A stretch of DNA of 64,000 bases from Pegoplata infirma (GCA_963921195.1 OY992536.1:321301038-321365037); one strand, 5' to 3'; positions 13,401-22,866 are shown, counted from the first letter of the stretch. Program-made: numbers and translations. The notes: a model not told the origin generated them from the sequence alone.

Positions 13401-16400
13401 TAACCGAAATTTGAATTTTTTTTGGATGGGTCCGCGGTCTGGACACTAGATTTCGATTTTCATCTCAATGCTGATTCCAAATCTGGTTTCCAAAATGTTC
13501 CGTAAGTCAGGTTTTTGAGATAATTGAGGTCAAAGTTCACAAAAAACGCATTTTTTTTTTTTGCATTATTGAGAGCATTTTTTTGTGATGTTTTTGGATG
13601 ATATTCTGGGATCATAAAACTTGTTTTCGATTAACATTTCGATGCTGATTCTGAATCAACATTTGAAATTTTTCTATCACGTCATGTTTTCGAGAAAATT
13701 GAGGTCAAAGTTCTCAAAAAACGAGTTTTTGTCTGTTTTTGAGAATTGATAACTTTTTAAGGGGTTGTGATAGAACGGAAAATTTAGTACCATTTTGTCA
13801 AGCTGAAAATGCCCTTTAATTGTGCATATTTAAAAAATTAATTTAAAAAGAAAATGGAAAAACCTTATATTTTCGCCTTTTGTGGTGGGTTTTTGGAACT
13901 TTTTTTAAGAGTTTGAAAAATGACCATTGTATTATTTTTTGCTGTAGAATCGACTGATGAAATCAGATTTGCGATATATTCAGCCGTTTTAGCTCTGCTG
14001 AAAAATCAGCTCAAAATTCGCGTTTTCAGATGGTTTGAACCACCCCAAGGAGCGATTTTTTTCCAAAAAAATACCGCCATTCTTTTTAGTTCCCCCAAAT
14101 CCTTCAAAAAAATTATAATATCCGCAGATCAAATTTTCAAAATTAACTCTAATAAATATATATATTCACACAGAAAACAAATTTGCCAATTTCCAACTAA
14201 AAGTCAGTTGATATAACTAAAATTAGGTTGAAGCACTCACATATAGGTTGTCGCAATTTAATATCGGTAGTCACAACTGAATATCGTTGATATAACTGAC
14301 TTTTAGTTGAAACAATCATAAAATATGTTAGTCACAGCATATCTAAGTAGCAACAATCAAATTTGGAGTTGCTTCAACTGAAAAATTCAGTTGGCAATTT
14401 ATTTTTCTGTGTGTTGGTACTTATTTATATATTGTTAGGAATTAAAGAAATTTCCAGTATCTACTTTATCATAATATGACAAGTTTATTAAAATGTCTTT
14501 TGACTTTTTTTGGTTTCAGAGGTTAATAACCTCGAAAGACAAAAATAAAAATATAGTAAGAACACATTTGTCACGTTTTGCGGCAGATTTAATATAATTT
14601 TCAAACCACAAACGTTGTCTTTCCTGGAAATACCAAAGTGGCCTAACCCAAGCGCCACCTATAAGGTTCATTCATAACGAAACATATGGGACATTCCATG
14701 TCAAATCGGACACTTTGAACATTTTTTTTTTAGATTTCCCCAATTGTTTTACAGTTTTTAGTACCCTTCGAAAACTCCTTCGTTGTAAATTTTTTTTTTT
14801 GATGACCCGTTCAAAAGATATCGAATTTTTTATGTTTGGTACACTCAGAAGAAAAACTCTGTCAAAAAATCTGTAAAACGACTTTCAATTTGAATTAGCA
14901 ATCTTTTAGCAGATTGTTCTGCTTAGAAGGATATTTTTACTAAAATCTCTGTCATTCAGTTTAAGAAAATAACAGACATTTTACTATGTTTATACTAATT
15001 TTGTTTGCTGAATTTCATTATTTTTTCAAGAAATTTTTTTATATAAAAAAAAAGCAGAACAGATTGTTCTGCTGAAATCAGCAGATTGCTCTGCTGAAAT
15101 CAGCAGATTGTTCTGCTGAAATCAGCAGATTATTCTGCTCAAATCAGCAGATTGTTTTGCTAAAATCAGCAGATTTTTCTGCTAAAATCAGCAGATATTT
15201 CTGCTAAAATCGGACAACACACATGTTTAATAGCTAAAACGCCAGAAAAAAGTATAAGCTTCCGTAGCGTAGTGTACTTTCAAATCGGAGAAGTGTACTT
15301 TCAAATCGGAAGGTGGCGAGTTCGATGCTGGCTGGCGGCGTATGTTTTTTTTTCTTGTTTTATTTATCCACCTTTTATGACAGATATTTAGCAAACCGTG
15401 TCTGCTAAAATCAGCAGATTTCTCATATGGCTCAAAATGGGTGTATTTTCAGCAGATTTTTCTGCTGATTGGACAGAGAATTTATTTTGAGTGTAGCTTG
15501 TTCCTTTACTCAAACTTCTTTTACTCATAACTTCTTCAATAATGGTCCAAATTGCAAATTGTTGTTCAAAACTTTTTGTTTTTTTACATACTTTAAAAAA
15601 AATACAAAAAAAAATTCTTAAAAGCGCTCTAGTATGCGATTTTTAAGTTTTAAAATTTAAATCTCATTTGGCTAACCATAATTACTATTTTTTAAAATTT
15701 TTTGAAAAAATTTTATTGTAATTTTCCAATCTTAAAATCATTTTTACTGCTCCAATGCACACAGACCAGCATGATCCAATTCCGGGCAAAAGTCTTTATC
15801 GTTGTTGGATCCGCCTGAAAATTTGCTTCCAGAGGAATTCGGGGTCGCTGATTTCAAAATTTAGCTAAAAACCAAAAAAATCAAAATGGCGGATCCAATA
15901 TGGCGGACAATTTTTTTTTTAAATTTAACCGATTGAACTCAAATTTTGTTTTATGCGGGTCTTGTTGGAGTTACAGAATAAGAATTGTTACTCCGAATTT
16001 TGAAAAACAAAATGGCGGACTAAATATGCTTCTCAAAGTTTAACGAATGATCCAACTCCGGCCAAAAGTCTTTATCGTTTTTGGATCCGGCTGAAAATCT
16101 GCAAAATTTAACTAAAAAAATCAAAATGGCACATCCAATATGGTGGACAAATTTTTTAAATAATTGTCCAATTTAACTAAAATTTTGTTTTAAGGGGGTC
16201 TTGGAGTTACTGAATCAGAATAACTATTACTATACGGACTAAATACGCTTAGTAAAGATTGTTACAAGTAATTAAAAAACAGTTATATTCCTTTTCTTTG
16301 TTGAAGCTAGCTGAAAGTGTGGCCCAGTAAATTTCCGGGTCTGTTATCGTAAAATCGAACTGATAAAATTCAATATGGCGAAAACAATATGGCGGATAGA

Positions 16401-19400
16401 TTTTTCAACTTTGACTGATCTAACTAAAAATTCAAAATTAGTTTTAAGAGTAAAAATTAGTTTTAAGAGTATTAAGAGTGTCTGAAGTTAAATCAACTCA
16501 CAAAATTTTTATATATATTTTTTTTTATTTTTGATATAAATATGGAAATGGTGTAAATGACTTACTTAGTTTCAGAAAAGCTTTTGAAAATGGTGACGTC
16601 AAATTATTCACTTTTTTTTTTTTTATTTTAGAAATTCAATAAAAAAATCTTTGAATTTAATTGGAAATGGTGTAACTGATATTTTCCATAATTGAAGGGC
16701 TTATTGTAAAAACTCGATAAGCAACATTTCATTTTATGGTGGTTTTTGCCTTAAAATTTTTAAAATAATGTAGAAAATATAACTTTTGCAGAACTTTTAT
16801 TCTCAATATACTTGTACGAAGGGTTAAAGCAAGACTTCTGCAAAAAATCTATCGGAACATCAGCAGAAGGCGAAAAACAGGAAAAAATAAAATGTTGCTT
16901 ATCAAGTTCTTGCAGTAAGCCCTTCAATTCTACAAAAAACTAGAAATGTATATAATTTTTTTTCCTACACTTAAGACACTCTCTGACGATAAAAAAAACC
17001 TAGCCGTAAAATATTATTTTGGGTTAAATTATTGTTTTTTTAAACAAATCTTGGACCAATGCATATATTTCGCCATTTATAATTTCGAGCAAGTTTGGGC
17101 AACTTTTTTCAAAAGATATGGATCCATTCTATTTAACAAAAAATATAGACTGATTATATCGAACTGAGTATCGCTAAGGATTTTTTCGGCGCGAAGTAAA
17201 TACCTAAAAAATCATAGTTATTTTCACAAAAACGCGAATTGCTGTCAGGAAAATGAGTTATATTTTTCCATATATTTTCGTTACAAAGGCTAATATATAA
17301 GGGTGAACCCTGCAAACCAAAAGTTGATCATTAGCAAGAGAAATGTGTAAAAAAAAATAAAAAAGTATCTCTACTTACAAATTTTTTTTTCAACTGTTTT
17401 AACTTTGAAGACCTGTTAAAGGAAATGGTGTAGTTGGATCATAAAGATAAGTTCAGGAAACCAGCAAATTTTAAATTTTTTTTTTCAACTGTTTTAACTT
17501 TGAAGACCTGTCAAAGGAAATGGTGTAGTTGGATCATAAAGATAAGTTCAGGAAACCAGCTCCTATATATGTCCAACAAATTTTTATAGATATTTTTTGA
17601 GAAATTAAATAAAAGGACTTTTGGCCGGATATGGATCTGGCTGGCCCTGTGTGCAATGGTGCGTCATAGAAGGGTCATTTCCAAGACCGACCCCTATTAA
17701 GTTTTACGTCGAAACATTTTTTCGGAACAAACAAATACCCTATCTCCAATTTCTAAGGGGTCTCCCACACAAAACGACATTTTTAAAAATTTACTCCAAC
17801 CGCTTAAACTGCCCTAATAGTGCCCTTAGAGCAATAAAATGTATGACCGACCCCCAACAGTTAAAGATAGAGGGTAGATGTGTTCAGAGAAAATGTTTGG
17901 ACTAAAAAAGTATTGGTGGTCGGTCATATATTTTATTGCTCTAAGGGCACTATTAGGGCAGTTAGAGCGGTTGGAGTAAATTTTAAAAAATGTCGTTTTG
18001 TGTGGGAGCCCCCTTAGAAATTGGAGATAGGGTATAATTTTGTTCCAAAGAAATGTTTAGACGTAAAAATTAATGGGGTCGGTCTTGAAAATGACCCCTC
18101 TGTGACGAAAAATTGGAGCAGTAGAAATGATTTTAAGATTGAAAAATTACAATAAAATTTTTTAAAAAAATTTTAAAAAATAGTTGAGTTGAGTTGTTGA
18201 GTAAAAAATAGTAATAATCGACGATCCTACTGGGCAAAAAATGTGTAGAATCGATAGAATTTTAACACAAAAAAACAAGGTTGGTTACCGAAACGAATAA
18301 CGGTAAGGGTAACGGTAACGGTATCTAATTTTTATTTATTTCGGTAAAGGTAACGGTAAGTGTTTTCAAATCGTTTCGGTAACGGTATGTACCGGTACCG
18401 AACCAACCAAACCGGTACGTACCGGTATTATTAATTTAGTTAAAAATTTGAAAAAAGATAGAACTGAAAGCTAAAAATATTTTATAGACCCAAAAACCAG
18501 TATAGATTTAATATGATTATTATTTTTGTCATTTATTTTATGATAATTGGCAAATTATAAATTTAAAATTATGTTAGCAATTTTGATTTTATTTTTTTGT
18601 TCGTTAAAATCCATGGTTGGTTACCGTTACCCTTATTATACCGTTACCGATTCAAAACCCTTTCAAATCGAATACCGTTACCGTTACCGATACCGCTAAA
18701 AATATTTTTAGAATACCGTTACCTTTACCGTTACCGTTATAATTATTAGAAGTTACCGGTATTGTACCGGTATTCAAAATTTTTCCTGTTTTAAGGGATT
18801 TTAACGAACAAAAAAATAAAATCAAATTGCTAACATAATTTTAAATTTATAATTTGCAAATTATCATAAAATAAATGACAAAAATAATAATCATATCAAA
18901 TCTATACTGGTTTTTGGGTCTATAAAATATTTTTAGCTTTCAGTTCTATCTTTTTTCAAATTTTTAACTAAATTAATAATACCGGTACGTACCGGTTTGG
19001 TTGGTTCGGTACCGGTACATACCGTTACCGAAACGATTTGAAAACACTTACCGTTACCTTTACCGAAATTAATAAAAATTAGATACCGTTACCGTTACCC
19101 TTACCGTTATTCGTTTCGGTAACCAACCTTGTTAAAATCCCTTAAAACAGGTAAAATTTAAAATACCGGTACAATACCGGTAACTTCTAATAATTATAAC
19201 GGTAACGGTAAGGGTAACGGTATTTTAAAAATATTTTTAGCGGTAACGGTATTCCATTTGAAAGGGTTTTGAATCGGTAACGGTATAATAAGGGTAACGG
19301 TAACCAACCATGCAAAAAAATTAAAGAGTACAAACATTTTCAAAACTGAGATTTAAATTTTTAAACCTTAAAATCGCGCTTTTTAGAATTTTTTGGATTT

Positions 19401-21785
19401 TTTTTTAAAAGTACGTAAAAAAACAAAAATTTTGAAAAAAAAATTTGCAATTTGTAACATTATTGAAGAAGTTATGAGAAAAAGAAGTTATGAGAAAATG
19501 AAGTTTGAGTACACTCTAATTAAAATGATTTTAGTTTCCTACTACAAATTGGGTAAATTTACACAAAATGTGTAATTCTACTTTAAAATATTGGAAATTT
19601 ACTAAATTTATAGTAGTATATTTTTTGAATTTGTTGAAATTTAACCAATTTATTGCAGGAAACTGGACTCAATTTATGGTGTAAAGTAACAAGCTTCTAA
19701 ACTTTAAAAATTCGATATCACTTGAACGGGTCATAAAAAAATCCGAAAATTTAGCACGAAGGATTTTTCGAAGGGTACACTCAAAAGAAAAACTCTGTCA
19801 AAAAGTCTGTAAAACGACTTTCAATTTGAATTAGCAATCTTTTAGCAGATTGTTCTGCTGAGAAGGATATTTTTACTAAAATCTCTGTCATTCAGTTTAA
19901 GAAAATAACAGACATTTTACTATGTTTATACTGATTTTGTTTGCTGAATTTCATTATTTTTTCAAGAAATTTTTTTATATAAAAAAAAGCAGAACAGATT
20001 GTTCTGCTAAAATCAGCAGATTTTTCTGCTCAAATCAGCAGATATTTCTGCTAAAATCAGATTTCTCTGCTGTCGAACAACACACATGTTTAATAACTAA
20101 AACGCCAGATAAAAGTATAAGCTTCTGTAGCGTAGTGGTTAAGAAGTGTACTTTCAAATCGGAAGGTGGCGAGTTCGATGCTGGCTGGCGGCGTATGTTT
20201 TTTTTTTCTTGTTATATTTATTCACCTCTTATGACAGATATTTAGCAAACCGTGTCTGCTAAAATCAGCAGATTTCTCATATGGCTCAAAATGGGTGTAT
20301 TTTCAGCAGATTTTTCTGCTGATTGGACAGAGAATTTATTTTGAGTGTACTAAAAACTGTAAGCAAATTGGGAAAATCTAAAAAAAAATTTCAAAGTGCC
20401 CGATTTGTCATGGAATGCCCCATACGTATATAGTTTGTGAATTTGAGCCAAATCGTACCATAAATACAAAAATAAAATAAAATATCACGACAACATCACC
20501 ACCTATCGGAATTAAACTTAAGTGAAACCTTACCCCAGTCTAAACAAATAAATTTAACAGTTCATGCGAATAAGAACGAATAGACCACTTTTTTGAAAAT
20601 ACGTTTTTTCACAAATGAGTTTTTTAGAAAAGCTCTACAAAACTCGGCAAAAACTTTGATCAAATTTTAACTTTTTGGGTGTTTCTTCTACACGATCAAT
20701 TGTGCAGTGGTTCAAAAGTTATAAGCAAATGTCTTAAATACTTTTTTCTCGTGTATAAAACAACAAAAGTATTTTACCTCTGTTTAAACTATATCCCTGT
20801 ACCTATATTAACGCAGCTCACATTGCGAAATTTCACATTTGCAACATATGGCAACCCTGTTTAATAAATTTTTGAATGTACTCAAAAATTGTAAACTTAG
20901 TAGCCACAATTCAAAATGAAGCTCTTTTTAGAAAATTAAAAATTAGAATTTTTTGCATGAGTTTGTCGCGTTATATCTTCTCCAAGATATAATTATTTTT
21001 CTTCAAACTGGATATATCTAATACGGCCAAGGTCCTAGCTTTCCAAAAATTTGGATTCCATTATAATATCTAATGATCAAAATTTTTTGATTTAGGGACA
21101 CTGAACGATTCTCTGTGAGACATGCTAAAATCATATACAATACTTACTTCCTGTTTATCTTTTTCTTTACGTGCCATTTCTTCTGCTTTTCTTCTTCTCC
21201 ACATTCTAATACTTTCTTCAGCATTTTTACGTTCCACCAGACGGCGTTTCTCATCACACCACATCAACGGATGTTCGATGTGGTCATGGCAAAATGTGCC
21301 TGCTTCATCACTAGTCGTCATTATGTCTGTGACAATATTATCATTACACTTTTTTTGTCGATTATTCAATACGCGTTGGTGCCACCGAAAATAAATTAGA
21401 AATTAGAAGTCGAAAAATAACGAAAAAAATACACAATTCAAATGAACTTCATTTTGGTGGCTTTACAATAAATTTAGTTTTTATTATTTTTTTTTTTATT
21501 ATAGTAGTGGTTGGTAGTCTTTGTCAAGGATAATTTAACCGGAAGTGGAAGTGGTGCGTTCAAGTAATAGTTTAAAACTAAAGTCTCGTGTACAAATTCT
21601 CCTACCAACAAAAATTAAAGCAATAAGAATTTTTTTTTTCGTTTCACAATAAAATAAAAATAAACATTTACCGCTTTGAAGGCACCTACCGTACCAGGTT
21701 GTACCTTGCAAACAAATTTCTTGTAATGCGCGCGCTTTAATATTCGTTCAATATGGTCTTTAGTTTTTGTAAAACATTTTAGCAT
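3827..21785 (-). CDS. Gene 1: spliced gene for an unrecognised PWGR-motif protein (six exons, 549 aa)
   Basis: Splicing 21785-21672, 21348-21148, 12406-12290, 12205-11660, 11590-11504 and 4411-3827 gives one continuous frame. Every join is phase 0 and every intron has GT/AG ends. The protein starts MLKCFTKTKDHIERILKRAH. It then has a charged, probably coiled-coil stretch (DEKRRLVERKNAEESIRMW and onward), a first module KHCPWGRPGGGAP, a His/Gly-rich middle, a second module DPWGRKGPGGKPW ending MKSLGWTNKEM, and an Asn/Met-rich tail. I do not recognise the family and assign no function. The repeated PWGR-x-G-x-GG module and phase-0 exon ends around it suggest a conserved protein. The introns of 8.7 and 7.1 kb hold nested transposons; the others are 323, 84 and 69 bp. 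The start of exon 2 is the weakest point: its acceptor lacks a pyrimidine tract. Confidence 0.72.
4492..4536. repeat. Short hairpin in intron 5
   Basis: TACGGTGCGTAT and ATACGCACCGTA face each other across about 14 bp. This may be a decayed miniature element just upstream of the last-exon acceptor. Confidence 0.6.
4640..5155. repeat. Degenerate ~57-bp tandem satellite
   Basis: Successive units repeat the theme TTCTGAGACATTTTTCC...GAAAAAG about every 57 bp with many substitutions. Similar units occur at 54470-54660 and 59480-59960. Non-coding. Confidence 0.6.
5200..6720. repeat. Degenerate ~165-bp satellite, array A (intron 5 of gene 1)
   Basis: Units contain, in order, GTAAAAAGTGTACTTTGGTA, CTTTTTC, an AATGGTC block, AAACTTGAAATTTG, GGATCCTCC and ACATTCTGAAAAAAGTAC. 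The same family forms arrays at 44490-46870, 50630-53770 and 33400-33760. Confidence 0.65.
6832..7650. repeat. TATACCCTCC-bounded dispersed repeat
   Basis: The segment opens with a TTCGGCTGTGCCGAA-like block and ATACCCTCCA and closes with TGGAGGGTATA. It carries a CAGACAGA/GGACAGACGGAC microsatellite and GACCAATATTTCG. Relatives lie at 31519, 43476, 60015 and 62655. No coding capacity or clear superfamily assignment. Confidence 0.6.
7785..7870. repeat. End fragment of the TATACCCTCC repeat family
   Basis: It contains GTGCTAAATTCGGCTGTGCC and a degenerate ATCCTCCAAC end only. Confidence 0.5.
7994..8995. mobile_element. Transib-like non-autonomous transposon (1002 bp)
   Basis: The inverted ends begin CACTGTGGCCGAAA and match over about 35 bp (including GATCTAGCGGCGCTTAA). 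The element is flanked by a perfect GC-rich 5-bp duplication, CGCTG (7989-7993 and 8996-9000). Known Transib elements have a 5-bp GC-rich target duplication and ends starting CACWRTG, close to the V(D)J recombination heptamer. No transposase frame remains. The assignment is an inference from ends and duplication length. Confidence 0.68.
9001..9557. repeat. Foldback repeat next to the Transib-like element
   Basis: Two ~240-bp arms face each other (GATTCCAAATCC..ATCTATCACGTCA and its inverse, also GATCCTGACATGCAAATGAC). Its arm motif TTTCTATCACGTCA recurs at about 13660-13690. Confidence 0.7.
9785..10825. repeat. TATACCCTCC-family copy split by a hAT MITE
   Basis: The left part carries GGTTGGTTTATTCCTTCAAG, CCCCCAGG and CGGACATACGGACA. 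The right part ends GTATACCCCCTGTAGTTGGA and GGGTATATT. The intervening MITE occupies 10074-10593. Confidence 0.5.
10074..10593. mobile_element. hAT-type MITE built of ACCGGTATTCCC palindromes (520 bp)
   Basis: Ends are TAGTGCC and GGCACTA with a perfect 8-bp duplication GTAATAAC (10066-10073, 10594-10601), which fits the hAT pattern nTnnnnAn. The interior consists of many overlapping CCGGTATTCCCGG motifs at both ends, giving extensive self-pairing. No coding sequence. Confidence 0.85.
10919..11450. mobile_element. hAT-type MITE with GCATATTTT repeats (532 bp)
   Basis: Ends are TAGGGTTGAGATTTCCATGC and the inverse of TAGGGATAAGATTTTAATGC. Flanks are CTAATGAC (10911-10918) and CTACTGAC (11451-11458), an 8-bp duplication with one change. 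Close relative of the element at 25254-25815. It ends 53 bp from exon 5. Confidence 0.8.
11504..11590 (-). CDS. Gene 1 exon 5 (second PWGR-KGPGG module)
   Basis: 29 codons run from CKDPWGRKGPGGKPW to FMKSL, between a TTGAAATAG acceptor and a GTAAGT donor, both phase 0. With the first residues of exon 6 it forms MKSLGWTNKEM. The exon is too short to appear in a simple ORF scan and is found by motif, phase and splice signals. Confidence 0.85.
11660..12205 (-). CDS. Gene 1 exon 4 (His/Gly-rich middle)
   Basis: 182 codons lie between an ATATTCCAG acceptor and a GTGAGA donor, both phase 0. It begins TTTHRLTSLQPCRF, has a histidine-rich stretch (HPHYHHH), a glycine run (SGGGGGVGGGVG) and a lysine-rich C-terminal part. 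The intron to exon 3 is only 84 bp and that to exon 5 only 69 bp, typical fly sizes. The open frame runs past the donor to a stop at 11627. Confidence 0.85.
12290..12406 (-). CDS. Gene 1 exon 3 (first PWGR-PGGG module)
   Basis: 39 codons lie between a TTTTCTAG acceptor and a GTAAAT donor, both phase 0. The product contains KHCPWGRPGGGAPN and ends GLHSTKPI. The module resembles the second one in exon 5, so the two are probably related units within one protein. Confidence 0.85.
12407..13000. other. Intron 2 start, no recognisable feature
   Basis: AT-rich intronic sequence with a CACGTG at about 12554. No repeat ends or coding sequence were recognised. Confidence 0.4.
13001..14107. repeat. Foldback element, ~1.1 kb (intron 2)
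   Basis: The arms of about 200-250 bp share GGTGGTTCAAA, AAAATCAGCTCAAAATTCGC and AGTCGATTCTAC in inverse. The ends are AAGGATTTAGGGGAGCT and AGTTCCCCCAAATCCTT. The centre has two GATTTTCATCTCAATGCTGATT-like blocks. Confidence 0.75.
14167..14413. mobile_element. Small MITE with CACACAGAAAA ends (247 bp)
   Basis: Inverted ends: CACACAGAAAACAAATTTGC against the inverse of TTTTCTGTGTG, followed inward by AACTGAATTTTTCAGTTG-like and AACTAAAAGTCAGTTG motifs. No clean target duplication was identified. Confidence 0.65.
14842..15493 (+). mobile_element. TA-flanked MITE with CAGCAGAT repeats, copy 1
   Basis: Ends CACTCAGAAGAAAAACTCTG and the inverse of CAGAGAATTTATTTTGAGTG, flanked by TA on both sides. 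It holds a tandem run of about 22-bp TTCTGCTGAAATCAGCAGA units (15060-15210). A tRNA-like segment (about 15255-15335) is damaged by a local deletion and duplication. Confidence 0.82.
15765..16480. repeat. ~275-bp tandem repeat, about 2.5 units
   Basis: Units start CCAATTCCGGGCAAAAGTCT (about 15777), CCAACTCCGGCCAAAAGTCT (about 16051) and a more diverged one at about 16315. Each contains AAAATGGCGGATCCAATATG or a variant. Confidence 0.65.
16691..16929. repeat. Inverted repeat, 239 bp
   Basis: ATTGAAGGGCTTATTGTAAA and AAGCAACATTT at the left are matched in inverse at the right end with a few changes. Confidence 0.65.
17379..17561. repeat. Direct duplication of ~87 bp
   Basis: CAACTGTTTTAACTTTGAAG through TTCAGGAAACCAGC occurs twice 96 bp apart, differing at few bases (for example CTGTTAAAGG and CTGTCAAAGG). 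Confidence 0.8.
17640..18120. repeat. Foldback of ~480 bp
   Basis: The arms contain GGGTCATTTCCAAGACCGAC, CCCTATCTCCAATTTCTAAG and GTGCCCTTAGAGCAATAAAA in inverse. Degenerate relatives occur at 34220-34680 and 43160-43200. The open frame here (17621-17905) is only the arm read through. Confidence 0.8.
18276..19312 (+). mobile_element. hAT-type MITE (outer copy), interrupted by a second copy of itself
   Basis: Ends are CAAGGTTGGTTACC and GGTAACCAACCATG with an 8-bp duplication CAAAAAAA (18268-18275, 19313-19320). Most of the sequence is GGTAACGGTA/TACCGTTACC and ACCGGTAC motifs. Without the insert it measures about 509 bp. Confidence 0.85.
18612..19131 (-). mobile_element. hAT-type MITE (inner copy, inverted, inserted in the outer copy)
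   Basis: A full 520-bp copy in the opposite orientation, from CATGGTTGG to CCAACCTTG. It is flanked by a perfect 8-bp duplication TTAAAATC of the host copy (18604-18611, 19132-19139). Confidence 0.88.
19778..20347 (+). mobile_element. TA-flanked MITE with CAGCAGAT repeats and tRNA-like segment, copy 2
   Basis: Same ends as copy 1 (CACTCAAAAGAAAAACTCTG) and flanking TA. The uninterrupted target (AGTACCCTTCG) is preserved in the opposite arm of the host foldback at about 14759-14769, which proves the insertion and its TA duplication. Confidence 0.87.
20121..20193 (+). other. tRNA-like segment inside MITE copy 2
   Basis: The 73-nt stretch has a consensus box A (TAGCGTAGTGG, 20128-20138) with the following TTAAG of a D-loop. 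A consensus box B (GTTCGATGC, 20173-20181) starts 35 bases after it. The last seven bases (TGGCGGC) can pair with the first seven (GCTTCTG) at six positions counting wobbles. The putative anticodon arm is irregular, so it is a tRNA relic or mimic, not a normal tRNA gene. Confidence 0.55.
20423..21110. other. Intron 2, distal part, no recognisable feature
   Basis: AT-rich sequence before exon 2 (in + coordinates). No inverted ends, array or coding signal was seen. Confidence 0.4.
21148..21348 (-). CDS. Gene 1 exon 2 (charged coiled-coil stretch)
   Basis: 67 codons run from CNDNIVTDIM to KEKDKQE, ending at a strong GTAAGT donor (21147-21142). The C-terminal half is dense in Arg, Lys and Glu and is predicted by eye to be helical. 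The left boundary used here (after AAAAAAAG) keeps phase 0 but has a poor pyrimidine tract. The open frame continues upstream to about 21387, and another possible acceptor (TTGTCACAG) would be phase 1. Confidence 0.75.
21672..21785 (-). CDS. Gene 1 exon 1 (putative start exon, 38 codons)
   Basis: The frame runs from an ATG at 21785-21783 to GCG followed by a GTAAAT donor (21671-21666). It encodes 38 residues ending VQPGTVGAFKA and is clearly richer in GC than its flanks. The donor is phase 0. Only 19 bp lie between the ATG and the end of a Tc1-like element, so the 5' untranslated region or promoter has been split by that insertion. Its link to the next exon rests on phase compatibility only. 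An alternative is that translation starts at the ATG of MTTSDEAG in exon 2. Confidence 0.6.
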
Positions 21786-22131
21786 TTATTTTTTTTGGAA
21801 TATACAGTGGGCGTCCAAAGAAAGTGTACAGGTCTAAAGTAGATGTAATTCGTTAACGACAAAGTTGACAATTAAACCCTTATTACCAGAGACTGGAACT
21901 TCATGCATCTATAAACATTGTTTTAAGCGCTTAAAAAATGCATTAAAAATCCTAAAATATGCAACAAAAATTAAAAAAATATGCATTTAAACTTTTTTAA
22001 AATTTTATTTAAATAAAAACATAACAGCAGAATTCATTCTTATTTCTTACAGATTTAAAAAAAAAAATAAATATTATTTACTTAAGATAATCTTAAAAAA
22101 AATGTATTTACATTGACAAATACATACTTCT

Positions 22132-22230
22132 TTAAATTATTAAAAGTAAAGTTAAGTCTATTCGATCTAAAAAAATTGAAAAAGATCGTTCTACAGCAAC
22201 GGATGTGACTGGAGCACAGGGTTTCCAGAA
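22132..22230 (-). pseudogene. hAT transposase dimerisation-domain remnant
   Basis: The minus-strand frame contains PVTSVAVERSFSIF (about 22171-22212), matching the conserved ERxFS motif of the C-terminal hATC domain. Only about 30 residues are recognisable; a full transposase is about 600. The rest is deleted or beyond recognition, so the element cannot encode its own enzyme. Confidence 0.7.
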
Positions 22231-22347
22231 TTTTTTCCAAAAAGCGGGACAAAGGCAAAAAATTAAGGAAAATGGCGGGGTTTTAAAATTTAGCGGGACA
22301 ATAACATTTAGGTTATATGCAGTTTGAAACAATATTTTTTATGTAAA

Positions 22348-22866
22348 CCCGAGTAAAAAAGTTTATATATAATTATATATAATTTTATAAAATTATATAT
22401 AACAATATATATTTGATAAAATTATATAAAATTATATATAATTTGATAAAATTATATATAATTATATCCGAATTATTTTTATATAAAATTTTATAAAATT
22501 ATATCTAATTATATATAATTTGATAAAATTTTATAAAATTAGATAAAATAATATATAATTTTATCAAATTATATATAATTATATCAAAATCTGTTTTATA
22601 TAAAATTTTATAAAATTATATCAAATTATATATAATTTGATAAAATTTTATAAAATTATATAAAATTATATAAGATTTGATAAAATTTTATATAAAAAAA
22701 ATTCGGATATAATTTCATATAATTTTATCAAATTATATATAATTTTATATAATTTTATCAAATTTTTTGAAAACAAAAACTTTATATAATTTTATATAAT
22801 TATATAAAATTTTTATCAAATTTTATATAATTATATAAAATTATATAAAAAACTTTTTTACTCGGG
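22348..22866. repeat. TA-rich palindromic insert with CCCGAGTAAAAAAGTTT ends
   Basis: Inverted ends CCCGAGTAAAAAAGTT flank about 480 bp of interleaved TTATATATAATT and AAAATTTTATAAAAT, almost wholly A and T. Probably a MITE expanded internally. A target duplication is not clear. Confidence 0.7.

Larger units (their letters stand above)
14697..20422. mobile_element. Large TA-flanked foldback element (5.7 kb with nested insertions)
   Basis: Ends are TGGGACATTCCATGTCAAAT and its near-inverse ending TGGAATGCCCCA, each flanked by TA. The arms continue inward in inverse (AGATTTCCCCAATTG, CATAACTTCTTCAATAATG). MITEs are nested in both arms and more repeats in the centre. The element at 47874-49908 has the same ends. 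The TA duplication suggests mobilisation by a Tc1/mariner-type enzyme; none is encoded here. Confidence 0.7.

Noticed and set aside
17621..17905. 94-codon plus-strand frame
   Set aside because: It runs across one arm of a foldback repeat and has no relatives outside repeats of that family.
20121..20193. Functional tRNA gene
   Set aside because: The anticodon arm is irregular, acceptor pairing is partial, and it moves with a MITE; reported as tRNA-like only.
21115..21399. Plus-strand frames over gene 1 exon 2
   Set aside because: They are antisense shadows of the minus-strand exon, which has the splice donor and coding composition.
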